From: Martinezella dioscoreae | GTDB taxonomy: Bacteria > Pseudomonadota > Alphaproteobacteria > Rhizobiales > Rhizobiaceae | Assembly: GCF_009176305.1 (NCBI RefSeq) | Contig: NZ_BLAJ01000001.1 | Coordinates: 992,001-1,056,000 of the forward strand | Direction of reading: 5' to 3' | DNA length: 64,000 nucleotides | Shown: positions 54,334 through 62,745 of the stretch, piece after piece | Layout: every line of letters starts with the position of its first letter | How positions within the stretch are numbered: position 1 is the stretch's first letter | Notes under the pieces: model-generated | Told to the model about the DNA's origin: nothing | Database searches by the model: none | The model's input: the letters and a program-made list of their open reading frames with translations, nothing else | Translations under genes and position numbers: made by a program

Positions 54334-54929
54334 GTACGGTCGACGAGCTTCTGACCGCCTTTCGGGATTATCTGCAATCGCGCAGTGATCCAGTGCTACG
54401 GCATTTCATTGAAGGCTTCGACTGGTCGATGAAGAAGCGCTTGCTCGTGCCGCAGGACTTGCCCGTCGTCGATTATCTTCGAAAACATGATCGGTCTCGC
54501 GATGGGGCGGAAGGCGTGCTGCTTGGCAGGCTCTTTCAAGCCGCGGACGAATTGCATTGGGCACAGACCTACAGCATCACCGATTTCGGCGCGGATTTCC
54601 TCGAGAGATACGGCTGGGTCGAGCTTTTTGGCACGCGCGGGCATTTCACAAACAAAGAAATGGCCGGCGGTTTTCTCTTGCTTGGTCCCGGCGTGCACTA
54701 TCCGGATCATCATCACGAGGCGGAGGAAATCTATATTCCTCTGACCGACGGCTCGCTGTGGAGCAAGGATGCCCAACCGTTCCTGCCGCGCTGGTCGGGT
54801 GAGATCATCCATCACCCCTCGAATATCCGCCACGCGATGCGCACGGAAGATCAGCCGCTTGTCGCGCTCTACATCTGGCGTGGCGGGCCGCTGGCACAGA
54901 AATCGATAATATCAGGGAGAATGCAATGA
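54330..54929 (+). CDS. DddL-like cupin (dimethylsulfoniopropionate lyase family)
   Basis: A 199-residue protein with a C-terminal cupin: YPDHHHEAEEIYIPLTDGSLW supplies HxH-x3-E and Tyr ligands, and IIHHPSNIRHAM the last His. The N-terminal helical half (LHWAQTYSITDFGADFLERYGWVELFGTRGHF) matches DMSP-lyase family members (DddL/DddQ). The start ATG overlaps the cobN stop and its own end overlaps the cobO start (ATGA both times), so it is translated as part of the cob operon. DMSP cleavage is possible, but a different metal-centred reaction tied to B12 cannot be excluded. Confidence 0.8.
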   Translation: MSTVDELLTAFRDYLQSRSDPVLRHFIEGFDWSMKKRLLVPQDLPVVDYLRKHDRSRDGAEGVLLGRLFQAADELHWAQTYSITDFGADFLERYGWVELFGTRGHFTNKEMAGGFLLLGPGVHYPDHHHEAEEIYIPLTDGSLWSKDAQPFLPRWSGEIIHHPSNIRHAMRTEDQPLVALYIWRGGPLAQKSIISGRMQ

Positions 54930-55570
54930 GCGACGAATTGGCCGAAACCGGTGCGGGCGTGCCGAAGAACGACGATGCCCGTCACGCCGACAAGATGGCC
55001 AAGAAGAAGGCCGCGCGCGACAAAATCATGGCGACCAAGACCGACGAGAAGGGCTTGATCATTGTCCATACAGGTAAGGGCAAGGGAAAATCCTCCTCCG
55101 CCTTCGGTATGATCTTCCGCCACATCGCCCATGGAAAGCCGAGCGCGGTGGTGCAATTCATCAAGGGCGCCATGTGGACCGGCGAGCGCGACCTGATCGA
55201 AAAGCATTTCTCCGACCTCTGCCAGTTCCATACGATGGGTGAAGGCTTTACCTGGGAGACGCAGGATCGCGCCCGCGACGTTGCGGCGGCCACGGCTGCC
55301 TGGGAAAAGGCCAAGGAACTGATCCGCGATGAGCGCAACTCCATGGTGCTGCTGGATGAGATCAATATCGCGCTTCGTTACGATTACCTCGACATCAACG
55401 AGGTGCTGGAGTTCCTCAAGAACGAAAAGCCTTACATGACCCATGTCGTCTTGACGGGCCGCAACGCCAAGGAAGAGCTGATCGAGATTGCCGATCTCGT
55501 GACCGAGATGGAATTGATCAAGCATCCTTTCCGCTCGGGTATCAAAGGGCAGCCGGGCGTCGAGTTCTGA
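54926..55570 (+). CDS. cobO: cob(I)yrinic acid a,c-diamide adenosyltransferase (CobO/BtuR type)
   Basis: A 214-residue ATP:corrinoid adenosyltransferase. After a charged N-terminal tail comes the P-loop VHTGKGKGKSSSAFGM (about residues 48-63), QFIKGAMWTGERD, GEGFTWETQDR and MVLLDEINIALRYDYLD, ending LIEIADLVTEMELIKHPF. It adds the adenosyl ligand to cobalt. The ATGA overlap with the cupin gene couples translation. Only 13 nt separate its stop from the convergent regulator gene. Confidence 0.96.
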   Translation: MSDELAETGAGVPKNDDARHADKMAKKKAARDKIMATKTDEKGLIIVHTGKGKGKSSSAFGMIFRHIAHGKPSAVVQFIKGAMWTGERDLIEKHFSDLCQFHTMGEGFTWETQDRARDVAAATAAWEKAKELIRDERNSMVLLDEINIALRYDYLDINEVLEFLKNEKPYMTHVVLTGRNAKEELIEIADLVTEMELIKHPFRSGIKGQPGVEF

Positions 55571-55583
55571 TCGCGGGCGGCTG

Positions 55584-56387
55584 TCAACCGCCCGGCAGCA
55601 TCGTCTTCAGTTTTTCCGCCGTCTGCGGGTTTGCGGGAAAGAAGGATTCGATCGCCAGCTCCGACAGGGTGACATCGACAGGCGTTCCGAAGACGGTCGT
55701 TGTGGATAGAAACGAGAGATGTCCCGTATCGGTGACAAGCTCCAGCGGCACGGCAATGCCGGCGAAATCCCGTTCCGGAGCCGTCGATTTTGGCGCAGCC
55801 GGTGCGGGATAGGCGGATAATTCCGCCAGCAGTTTTGTCAACACGGGATCGCCGGTTGCCGATATCTGCTGGCGCAGGCGCTCCAGCAGATGCGCACGCC
55901 ATTCGGAGAGATTGGCGATCCGCGGCGCCAAGCCATGTGGATGCAGGCTCAGCCGCAGGACATTGATCGGCCCTTCGGTCAGCGAGGCATCCGTCACGCC
56001 GGCAAGCAATGGTGCCACGGCGGCATTGGCAGCGATCAGCGTCCAATGCCGGTCGATGGCCAGAGCTGGGAAGGGCTCGTGCCCCTTCAGCAGCATGTCG
56101 ATGGCATGGCGTGCCGGAGCAAGCGCCGGGTCGTCCAGTTTGCGCTCCGGAAAGACCGGCGCAAATCCAGCCGCCAGGAGCATCGGATTGCGTTCGCGCA
56201 AGGGAACGCCGAGCCGTTCGGCGAGATGCATCAGCATCTCGCGGCTTGGAAGCGCCCGCCCGCTCTCGATGAAGCTCAGATGCCGTTGCGATATATCGGC
56301 TTCAAGGGCGAATTCGAGCTGGCTCAGGCGGCGGCGCTGCCGCCATTCGCGCAGGTGGTCGCCGAGAGAGCGGGCCGGGTTCATCAT
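55584..56387 (-). CDS. XRE-family helix-turn-helix regulator (MmyB-like)
   Basis: A 267-residue protein. The N-terminal Cro/C1 helix-turn-helix is LGDHLREWRQRRRLSQLEFALEADISQRHLSFIESGRALPSREMLMHLAERLGV. The rest matches the MmyB-like ligand-binding domain (NPMLLAAGFAPVF; ALAIDRHWTLIAANAAVAPLL). ATG 56387 overlaps the stop of the SnoaL-like gene by 4 nt, so the two are co-translated. It probably controls its partner gene; the signal is unknown. Confidence 0.87.
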   Translation of the reverse strand: MMNPARSLGDHLREWRQRRRLSQLEFALEADISQRHLSFIESGRALPSREMLMHLAERLGVPLRERNPMLLAAGFAPVFPERKLDDPALAPARHAIDMLLKGHEPFPALAIDRHWTLIAANAAVAPLLAGVTDASLTEGPINVLRLSLHPHGLAPRIANLSEWRAHLLERLRQQISATGDPVLTKLLAELSAYPAPAAPKSTAPERDFAGIAVPLELVTDTGHLSFLSTTTVFGTPVDVTLSELAIESFFPANPQTAEKLKTMLPGG

Positions 56388-56749
56388 GCGGCGGCCGGCA
56401 GCTGGTCGATGAAGCCGTGAACGGACTTCAGCTGTTCGCCTTCTAGAATTGCGAAATCCGTGCCCTTGATCAGCGGCTCGGCATCGGCCGGGCCGAAACC
56501 CCACGAGAAGCGGAGATGGTCGCCGTAGCGATCGCCGTTCGTGAGGAGGGTGAAGCGAAAGCCCGGGAAGCGCTCGTGCGCCGCCGTGACCAGCGCGTGA
56601 ATCTCTTCGCGATTGCGCGCGCGCATCATCGGGTCGACATAGCTGCAGTCTTCCGTCCATACCTCGGCGATGAGCGCACGCCGGCGGTCGGTATCGGCCT
56701 CGTTCCAGACGGCGATATAGCGGTCTGCGATGGTGTTCGCATCAGTCAT
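56384..56749 (-). CDS. SnoaL/NTF2-like small protein
   Basis: A 121-residue protein: MTDANTIADRYIAVWNEADTDRRRALIAEVW, then EDCSYVDPMMRARNREEIHALV and FRFTLLTNGDRYGDHLRFSWGFG. This is the cone-shaped NTF2-like/SnoaL fold, used by many small hydrolases, isomerases and binding proteins. Its stop overlaps the regulator start. Substrate is not predictable. Confidence 0.85.
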   Translation of the reverse strand: MTDANTIADRYIAVWNEADTDRRRALIAEVWTEDCSYVDPMMRARNREEIHALVTAAHERFPGFRFTLLTNGDRYGDHLRFSWGFGPADAEPLIKGTDFAILEGEQLKSVHGFIDQLPAAA

Positions 56750-56850
56750 CGGTCAACTCCTTTGGATCGCCTGAACCGTTCAGGCAGGGCGATCATCGGC
56801 TCGTACCGAAGCACTATCAATTACGTCGGAGGTAATCAAAGGTGCGTTTC

Positions 56851-57678
56851 TTACAGCCCCAGCCAGATCCTGACGGGATGGGTGGGATCCGCCAGCAGCT
56901 TGATCGCAAAGGCTATGCAGACGATCACGAGCAGCGGCTTGATCAGTTTCGCACCGATGCGCATGGCGAGTCGCGAACCAAGCTGGGCGCCGAGGAATTG
57001 GCCGAGCCCCATCGTCAGACCGACTTTCCAGAGGATGGCGCCGGAGGAGATGAAGACGATCAGGCCACCGAGATTGGAGCCGAAATTGAGCAGCTTCGTA
57101 TGCGCCGTCGCCTTCAAGAGGCCGAAGCCGGCGAGAGTCACGAAGGCGAGCATCAGGAACGAGCCGGTTCCAGGGCCGAAGGCGCCGTCATAGAAGCCGA
57201 TCAGCGGCACGAACGTTACGCCGAAGAGTCCGGCGCTCATGCGCCGATGCTTTTCGATATCGCCGAGATTGGGTTTCAGGGCGAAATAGAGCGCAATTGC
57301 GATCAGCAGGAAGGGCAGGATGATGCGCAGAACCTGGCTCGGCATGATGGTCGCCAGCAATGCACCGAGCATGCCTCCGATCACAGCCATCGCCGCCATC
57401 GGAAGCTGTTCGCGAAGTTGCACGTGTCCTTGCCGGGCATAGGCGATCGTTGCGGAGGCTGCGCCGCAGATGGACTGCACCTTGTTCGTGCCGAGGGTCT
57501 GCAGCGGCGGAATACCGGCCAGCAGCATGGCAGGCACGGTAATCAGCCCACCGCCGCCGGCGATCGAATCGACGAAACCAGCGAAGAACGCGGCGGCAAA
57601 GAGCAAAAGCAGCAGTTGAAATGTGATGTCTGGCAAGGTGGGGAACTCTGAGGCGGGAATTAAACGGCCTTCTGGCAC
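56851..57678 (-). CDS. TauE/SafE (TSUP) family permease
   Basis: A 275-residue membrane protein with about eight helices: FFAGFVDSIAGGGGLITVPAML near the N-terminus, LGTNKVQSICGAASATIAY, GFYDGAFGPGTGSFLMLAFV in the middle, and HTKLLNFGSNLGGLIVF, the repeated TSUP motifs. Family members export sulfite, sulfoacetate or other small anions, and some were proposed as cobalt transporters near B12 genes. It is divergent from cobE, which keeps that option open but does not prove it. Confidence 0.86.
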   Translation of the reverse strand: MPEGRLIPASEFPTLPDITFQLLLLLFAAAFFAGFVDSIAGGGGLITVPAMLLAGIPPLQTLGTNKVQSICGAASATIAYARQGHVQLREQLPMAAMAVIGGMLGALLATIMPSQVLRIILPFLLIAIALYFALKPNLGDIEKHRRMSAGLFGVTFVPLIGFYDGAFGPGTGSFLMLAFVTLAGFGLLKATAHTKLLNFGSNLGGLIVFISSGAILWKVGLTMGLGQFLGAQLGSRLAMRIGAKLIKPLLVIVCIAFAIKLLADPTHPVRIWLGL

Positions 57679-57784
57679 TTCGATCGCCGCAAGGCAATTG
57701 CTATCAGGGCATATCAGGCGAAATTGACGCGTCGAAACGTGCCCGCTACAGCTGTCATCTCGGTCGATGCTGTTGGGAGCGACT

Positions 57785-58189
57785 ATGACGATCTACGCCA
57801 ATTCCACCCGCCGCTATCTTCTGGGTCTTGGCTGCGAGCGCGGCACGGACTGGAATGAGGTGCGGATGCTTGCGGAAAGAGCCTTTCAGGAGGCTGGGAT
57901 CGTAAGCGAGCAGGTTCTGGCCGTCGTGTCGATCGACACGCGCATGGATGAACCGGCGATCCTGGAGACCGCCACGCATTTTCGCCTCCCGGCGCGCTTC
58001 TTCAAGGCAGCTGCACTGGAGCGGGAGACACCCAGGCTGAAGAACCCGTCCGAGATTGTTTTTGCGCATGTCGGTTGCCACGGTGTTGCCGAGGCTGCTG
58101 CGCTTGCGGCCGCCGGCTCGGATTCGGAGCTGGTGCTGCCCAAGATCAAGTCCAGCTTCGCCACGGCAGCGATCGCCAGGATCGCTTGA
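57785..58189 (+). CDS. cobE: cobalamin biosynthesis protein CobE (CbiG C-terminal type)
   Basis: A 134-residue protein: YLLGLGCERGTDWNEVRMLAERAF, VLAVVSIDTRMDEPAILETA, FFKAAALERETPRLKNPSEIVFAHVGCHGVAEAAALAAAG, ending LPKIKSSFATAAIARIA. These are the CbiG_C/CobE features (C-G-V-AEAAAL). CobE assists early corrin-ring steps, possibly ring contraction product handling. MTIYAN is the preferred start; an in-frame TTG-like start 18 nt earlier is possible. It stands alone, away from the other cob units. Confidence 0.9.
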   Translation: MTIYANSTRRYLLGLGCERGTDWNEVRMLAERAFQEAGIVSEQVLAVVSIDTRMDEPAILETATHFRLPARFFKAAALERETPRLKNPSEIVFAHVGCHGVAEAAALAAAGSDSELVLPKIKSSFATAAIARIA

Positions 58190-58352
58190 AGAGCGAATTC
58201 GCCACGCAAATCTCACAAATGCTCCATAGGGACATCGTCATGGCATTCCGCCACCGGCGGTTCTCGTGTATGCCGATGGGTCAAGCATGATCCGCGACGG
58301 GAGGAAATTTCCGGAAGATCAAGCTTATTCAGTATGTTGATAAGGAAAAATC

Positions 58353-59312
58353 ATGCAAAAGGTCATTTATGATACGGATCCGGGCGTTGACGACGCCATG
58401 GCGCTTCTCTTCCTGCATCGTCACCCGAATATCGACCTTCTTGGCGTGACGACGGTTTTCGGCAATGCTTCGGTCGACACGACGACCCGCAACGCGCTGT
58501 TCCTGAAGCGCGAGTGGAATATTCCGTGCCCGGTTGCGCGCGGCGCCAGCGTCACTTTCGATCCTTCGCGGCATGAGCGGCCATGGCCGACAATGGTTCA
58601 CGGTCATAACGGTCTCGGCGACATCGACGTGCCTGACACGATCGATCTGCCGACCGATCCCCGGCCAGCCTATCAGTTTATCATCGACACGGTTCGCGCG
58701 CATCCGGGGGAGGTTACCCTAGTTGCCGTCGGCCGCATGACCAATCTGGCTCTGGCGCTGAAGCATGATCCAGATATCGCCAAGCTCGTGAAAGGTGTCG
58801 TCATCATGGGCGGCAATTTTTACGTACCAGGCAATGTCTCTCCGGTCGCGGAGGCCAATATTCACGGCGATCCGGAAGCGGCCGATTTCGTCATGACAGC
58901 AGCCTGGAAAGTCGTCGTGGTCGGTCTGGACGTGACCTCGGTGACGACCATGAGCCGCGGCTATCTGGCAGATATGGCCAAGGCAGGCGGCCCTTCGGTG
59001 CAGCTTTTAGCCGACCTCTCGCAGTCCTACATCGATTTCTACAAGCATGCGGTCGAAGACGGCATGATGGTCCATGATAGCTGCGCTTGCGTCTACGTCG
59101 TGGCACCAGAGCTGTTCGACACGATCGAGGGATCGATCCGCGTCGTCTGCGGCGGTATTGCCGACGGCCAGACGATTATCAAGCAGGACGGCCGCCGCTT
59201 CCCGCCCGGCGATTGGGACAATCTGCCGAGCCAGATCGCCTGCACCGGCATCCGCTCGCAGCAGGTTCTCGACCTGATCCGCGACGTGATTCTGGGCAAG
59301 GTGAAGCATTAA
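58353..59312 (+). CDS. inosine-uridine preferring nucleoside hydrolase family protein
   Basis: A 319-residue enzyme with the calcium-binding nucleoside hydrolase motif YDTDPGVDDAMALLF (residues 6-20), then GVTTVFGNASVDTTTRNAL, HGHNGLGDIDVP, VAVGRMTNLALAL, VIMGGNFYVPGNVSPVAEANIHGDPEAA and MMVHDSCACVYVV. It cleaves N-glycosidic bonds of nucleosides. AAGGA precedes the ATG. A hairpin follows. It is a purine/pyrimidine salvage gene with no evident tie to the cob genes. Confidence 0.92.
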   Translation: MQKVIYDTDPGVDDAMALLFLHRHPNIDLLGVTTVFGNASVDTTTRNALFLKREWNIPCPVARGASVTFDPSRHERPWPTMVHGHNGLGDIDVPDTIDLPTDPRPAYQFIIDTVRAHPGEVTLVAVGRMTNLALALKHDPDIAKLVKGVVIMGGNFYVPGNVSPVAEANIHGDPEAADFVMTAAWKVVVVGLDVTSVTTMSRGYLADMAKAGGPSVQLLADLSQSYIDFYKHAVEDGMMVHDSCACVYVVAPELFDTIEGSIRVVCGGIADGQTIIKQDGRRFPPGDWDNLPSQIACTGIRSQQVLDLIRDVILGKVKH

Positions 59313-59317
59313 ACCCC

Positions 59318-59345
59318 GTGAAGGGGGGCATGGCGCCCCCTTCAC
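59318..59345 (+). terminator. hairpin after the nucleoside hydrolase gene
   Basis: A 10-bp stem, GTGAAGGGGG with CCCCCTTCAC, with a GC-rich 8-nt loop. It begins 6 nt after the stop. No T run follows, so termination may be Rho-assisted. Confidence 0.55.
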
Positions 59346-59597
59346 AATTCGCTGAAGACCATTCTCCAGTTCTATTAAGAGCCTATCTGAGTGTCCGGAT
59401 ATATCGAGTCCGGGACGCAGTGATCGATCGACGTGTTTTCCGTGTCCTGTCGCCGTTGGAAAAGCTCATAGCGTGCTGTCGCTCATGTCGAAGAGATGCA
59501 TGACGTAATGTCCGCAATGGGAGCGATGTCGAACGGAGATCGCCTTATCCCGTTCTCAACATTGCAATTTCGCCCATCCGGGCATAGGACACATGGG

Positions 59598-60446
59598 ATG
59601 AACGATACCGCCTTTTCCAATCTGCCGGCCCTGGAGCCGGGGTCCGTCTGGCTCGTCGGTGCCGGGCCGGGCGATCCGGGGCTTTTGACCCTGCTGGCCG
59701 CCAAGGGATTGGCCGAGGCGGATGTCATTGTGCACGATGCGCTTGTCAATGAAGATTGCTTTAAACTCGCCCGCTCTGGCGCGGTGCTGGAATATGCCGG
59801 CAAGCGCGGCGGCAAGCCTTCCGCCAAGCAGCGGGATATCTCGCTGCGCCTGGTGGAACTGGCGCGGGCCGGCAAGCGCGTTCTGCGTTTGAAGGGCGGC
59901 GATCCCTTCGTTTTCGGGCGCGGCGGCGAGGAAGCGCTGACGCTTGTCCAGCACGGCATTCCCTTCCGCATCGTGCCCGGCATCACGGCTGGGATCGGTG
60001 GTCTGGCCTATGCCGGCATTCCCGTTACCCATCGCGACGTCAACCATGCCGTCACCTTCCTGACTGGTCATGACTCCTCCGGCGTCGTACCGGACGCGAT
60101 CGATTGGGACGCGATCGGCAAGGGATCGCCCGTTATCGTCATGTATATGGCGATGAAGCACATTGCCCAGATCAGCGCGAATCTTATTGCCGCCGGCCGA
60201 TCGGCGGACGAACCTGTTGCCTTCGTCTGCAATGCCGCGACATCCTCGCAGCACGTTTTGGAGACGACGCTCGGGCGCGCGCCCGACGATGTCGAAGCCT
60301 CGGGCCTCGAGCCGCCCGCCATAGTCGTCGTCGGCGAGGTGGTGAAATTGCGGCCGTCGCTCGATTGGCTGGGCGCGCTTTCCGGCCGCATATTGCTGCC
60401 AGCAACTGAAAGCCCGGGGGAAAGCGGACGCAAGGTGTCAGCATGA
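59598..60446 (+). CDS. cobA: uroporphyrinogen-III C-methyltransferase
   Basis: A 282-residue SAM-dependent methyltransferase that makes precorrin-2. VWLVGAGPGDPGLLTLLA, DVIVHDALVNEDC, RLKGGDPFVFGRGGEEAL, VPGITAGIGGLAYAGIPVTHRD and VIVMYMAMKHIAQI are the family motifs. It lacks the CysG dehydrogenase/chelatase half. MNDTAF is chosen because it gives the usual length; an open frame to 59496 adds an unlikely tail. Its TGA overlaps the cobB ATG, opening a four-gene translationally coupled operon. Confidence 0.95.
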   Translation: MNDTAFSNLPALEPGSVWLVGAGPGDPGLLTLLAAKGLAEADVIVHDALVNEDCFKLARSGAVLEYAGKRGGKPSAKQRDISLRLVELARAGKRVLRLKGGDPFVFGRGGEEALTLVQHGIPFRIVPGITAGIGGLAYAGIPVTHRDVNHAVTFLTGHDSSGVVPDAIDWDAIGKGSPVIVMYMAMKHIAQISANLIAAGRSADEPVAFVCNAATSSQHVLETTLGRAPDDVEASGLEPPAIVVVGEVVKLRPSLDWLGALSGRILLPATESPGESGRKVSA

Positions 60447-61750
60447 GCGGGCTTCTGATCGCGGCACCCTCATCAGGCTCCGGCAAGACCACATTCACGC
60501 TCGGTCTGCTGCGGGCACTGCGAAACAGGGATGTTGCGGTCGCGTCCGGCAAGGCCGGGCCGGATTATATCGATCCTGCCTTTCACGCAGCAGCGCTCGG
60601 ATCCTCCTGTCTCAACTTCGATCCCTGGGCCATGCGCGCCGAACTGATTTCCGCCAATGCCGCGCTTCATCGTGCCGGCGGACGGATGCTCGTGATCGAG
60701 GGGATGATGGGCCTGTTCGACGGTGCTGCCGATGGCACTGGAACTCCGGCCGATCTTGCCGCCCTGCTTGGCCTTTCCGTCGTGCTCGTCGTCGACTGCT
60801 CGCGTATGTCGCAATCGGTTGCAGCGGTCGTCAGCGGCTTTGCTAATTTCCGGGCCGATATCCGCATTGCCGGCGTCGTGCTCAATCGCGTCGCCAGCGA
60901 CAGGCATGAGAAAATGCTGCGCCAGGCGTTGGACGCAGTGCGCATGCCTGTTGTCGCCGTTATCCGCAGTGATACCAGCCTGGCATTGCCGGAGAGGCAT
61001 CTCGGTCTTGTGCAGGCGGGAGAGCACGGTGCACTCGAGCAGTTTATCGAGGCGGCTGCCGAGGTCGTCTCGAAAGCCTGCGATTTCGATCTGCTCTTGC
61101 GCGCAGCACACCAGCATCTCGTTCGCACGTCAGCGGCCAATATCGCGCGGCTTATGCCGTTCGGCCAGCGCATTGCCGTGGCGCGGGATATTGCCTTCGC
61201 CTTCTGCTACGAACATATGCTGCTTGGCTGGAAGCGGCGCGGCGCCGAAATCTCCTTCTTCTCCCCACTTGCGGACGAGGCGCCGTCGGTCGATGCCGAC
61301 GCCGTCTATCTGCCGGGCGGCTATCCGGAATTACACGCCGGAAAGCTTGCCGCTGCCCAGCGGTTCCAAGAGGGCGTAAAGACTGCCGCGGCGCGCGGGG
61401 TGCGCATCTATGGCGAGTGCGGCGGCTATATGGTGCTCGGTGAGGGGCTTGTCGATGCGGCAGGTGCGCGCCATGAAATGCTAGGCCTCTTGCCCGTTGT
61501 TACCAGCTACGAGAAACGACAGCGCCATCTTGGCTATCGGCGTGTGGTGCCGCTTGCCGGCTCCTTCTTCGACAAGCCGATGACGGCGCACGAGTTTCAT
61601 TATTCGACCATCGTATCGGAAGGTGAGGCGGACCGTCTGTTTGCCGTGAGGGATGCGCTCAATAACGATCTTGGTGCCGCTGGCTTGCAGCGTGGCAATG
61701 TTGCCGGCTCCTACATGCATTTGATCGATCTCGCCGGTGACGCCGCATGA
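60443..61750 (+). CDS. cobB: hydrogenobyrinic/cobyrinic acid a,c-diamide synthase
   Basis: A 435-residue amidotransferase. The ATP-binding domain has LLIAAPSSGSGKTTFTLGLL (residues 4-23), GKAGPDYIDPAFHAAALG and EGMMGLFDGAADGTGTPADLAALL. The glutaminase domain has YLPGGYPELHA, the nucleophile Cys in YGECGGYMVLGEGL and the His in HEFHYS. It amidates the a and c side chains. ATGA overlaps couple it to cobA before and cobC after. Confidence 0.95.
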   Translation: MSGLLIAAPSSGSGKTTFTLGLLRALRNRDVAVASGKAGPDYIDPAFHAAALGSSCLNFDPWAMRAELISANAALHRAGGRMLVIEGMMGLFDGAADGTGTPADLAALLGLSVVLVVDCSRMSQSVAAVVSGFANFRADIRIAGVVLNRVASDRHEKMLRQALDAVRMPVVAVIRSDTSLALPERHLGLVQAGEHGALEQFIEAAAEVVSKACDFDLLLRAAHQHLVRTSAANIARLMPFGQRIAVARDIAFAFCYEHMLLGWKRRGAEISFFSPLADEAPSVDADAVYLPGGYPELHAGKLAAAQRFQEGVKTAAARGVRIYGECGGYMVLGEGLVDAAGARHEMLGLLPVVTSYEKRQRHLGYRRVVPLAGSFFDKPMTAHEFHYSTIVSEGEADRLFAVRDALNNDLGAAGLQRGNVAGSYMHLIDLAGDAA

Positions 61751-62745
61751 CCAGCAGGATTGTCCATGGAGGCGGCATCACGGCTGCGGCACGCCAATAT
61801 GGCGGGCGTCCGGAGGAATGGCTGGATCTGTCGACCGGCATCAATCCCAATCCGGTGACGCTGCCGGAAATCCCCGTTGCGGCATGGCATAGGCTGCCTG
61901 ACCAGCATTTGCAGGAGCGGGCGCGGGAAGCGGCGAGGAACTATTACCGGAGCGGCGATATTCTGCCGTTGCCGGTTCCCGGCACGCAGTCCGTCATTCA
62001 ATTGCTTCCGAGGCTGGTGCCCGGTGGCAGCGCCGCAATCCTCTCGCCGACCTATGGCGAATATGCAAGAGCCTTCACACTGGCGGGGCTGCAGGTCCGC
62101 CAGGTTTCGACGCCTGCCGAACTTACCGCCGACGACAGGCTCGTGGTTGCCGTCAATCCCAACAATCCTGATGGGCGGAGGTTACCCATTGAGCAGTTGC
62201 GGGACTTGCACGACAGGTTACGGAGCCAAGGTGGGATCCTTCTTGTCGACGAGGCCTTTGGCGATATGGAGCCGGCAGCGAGCGTGGCGCCCTTTGCCGC
62301 CTCGATGCCCAACCTCGTCATCTTCCGTTCGTTCGGAAAGTTTTTCGGACTGGCCGGCCTTCGGCTTGGGTTCGTGATTGCTGAGGCCGCGATCCTAACC
62401 CGTTTCGAGGATTGGCTCGGTCCATGGGCGGTTTCCGGACCGGCTCTCTCGATTGCCGCGTCGCTCATGGAAGGCGACACAAGCGCCATCCGAAACCGCA
62501 TTCTTCAACGACATTCGGCGCTGCAGACGGTTCTTCGCCGCTCGAGCCTGCATATTGCGGGAGGCACGGCCCTGTTTGCACTGGTTGCGGACGACCGCGC
62601 CGAGGGCATATATACGCATCTCTGCCGTCATCATATTCTGGTCCGCAAGTTCGATTACGCCCGCAATTGGCTGCGCTTCGGGCTCGCTCCAGATGAAGAA
62701 GCGGATCAAAGACTCGCCGGGGTATTAGAGGATTATTCGACATGA
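61747..62745 (+). CDS. cobC: CobC, threonine-phosphate decarboxylase-like PLP enzyme
   Basis: A 332-residue fold-type I aminotransferase-like protein: IVHGGGITAAARQYGG, WLDLSTGINPNPV, PVPGTQSVIQLLPRL, VNPNNPDGRRLP, LLVDEAFGDMEP and FRSFGKFFGLAGLRLGFV, where the Lys in SFGKF binds PLP. Such enzymes make or attach (R)-1-amino-2-propanol phosphate for the nucleotide loop. ATGA overlaps join it to cobB and cobD. Confidence 0.93.
   Translation: MTSRIVHGGGITAAARQYGGRPEEWLDLSTGINPNPVTLPEIPVAAWHRLPDQHLQERAREAARNYYRSGDILPLPVPGTQSVIQLLPRLVPGGSAAILSPTYGEYARAFTLAGLQVRQVSTPAELTADDRLVVAVNPNNPDGRRLPIEQLRDLHDRLRSQGGILLVDEAFGDMEPAASVAPFAASMPNLVIFRSFGKFFGLAGLRLGFVIAEAAILTRFEDWLGPWAVSGPALSIAASLMEGDTSAIRNRILQRHSALQTVLRRSSLHIAGGTALFALVADDRAEGIYTHLCRHHILVRKFDYARNWLRFGLAPDEEADQRLAGVLEDYST

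Noticed and set aside
59313..59597. Third cobalamin riboswitch before cobA
   Set aside because: None of the conserved blocks (GCCACTG, GCCAGGAGACC) occur in this spacer.
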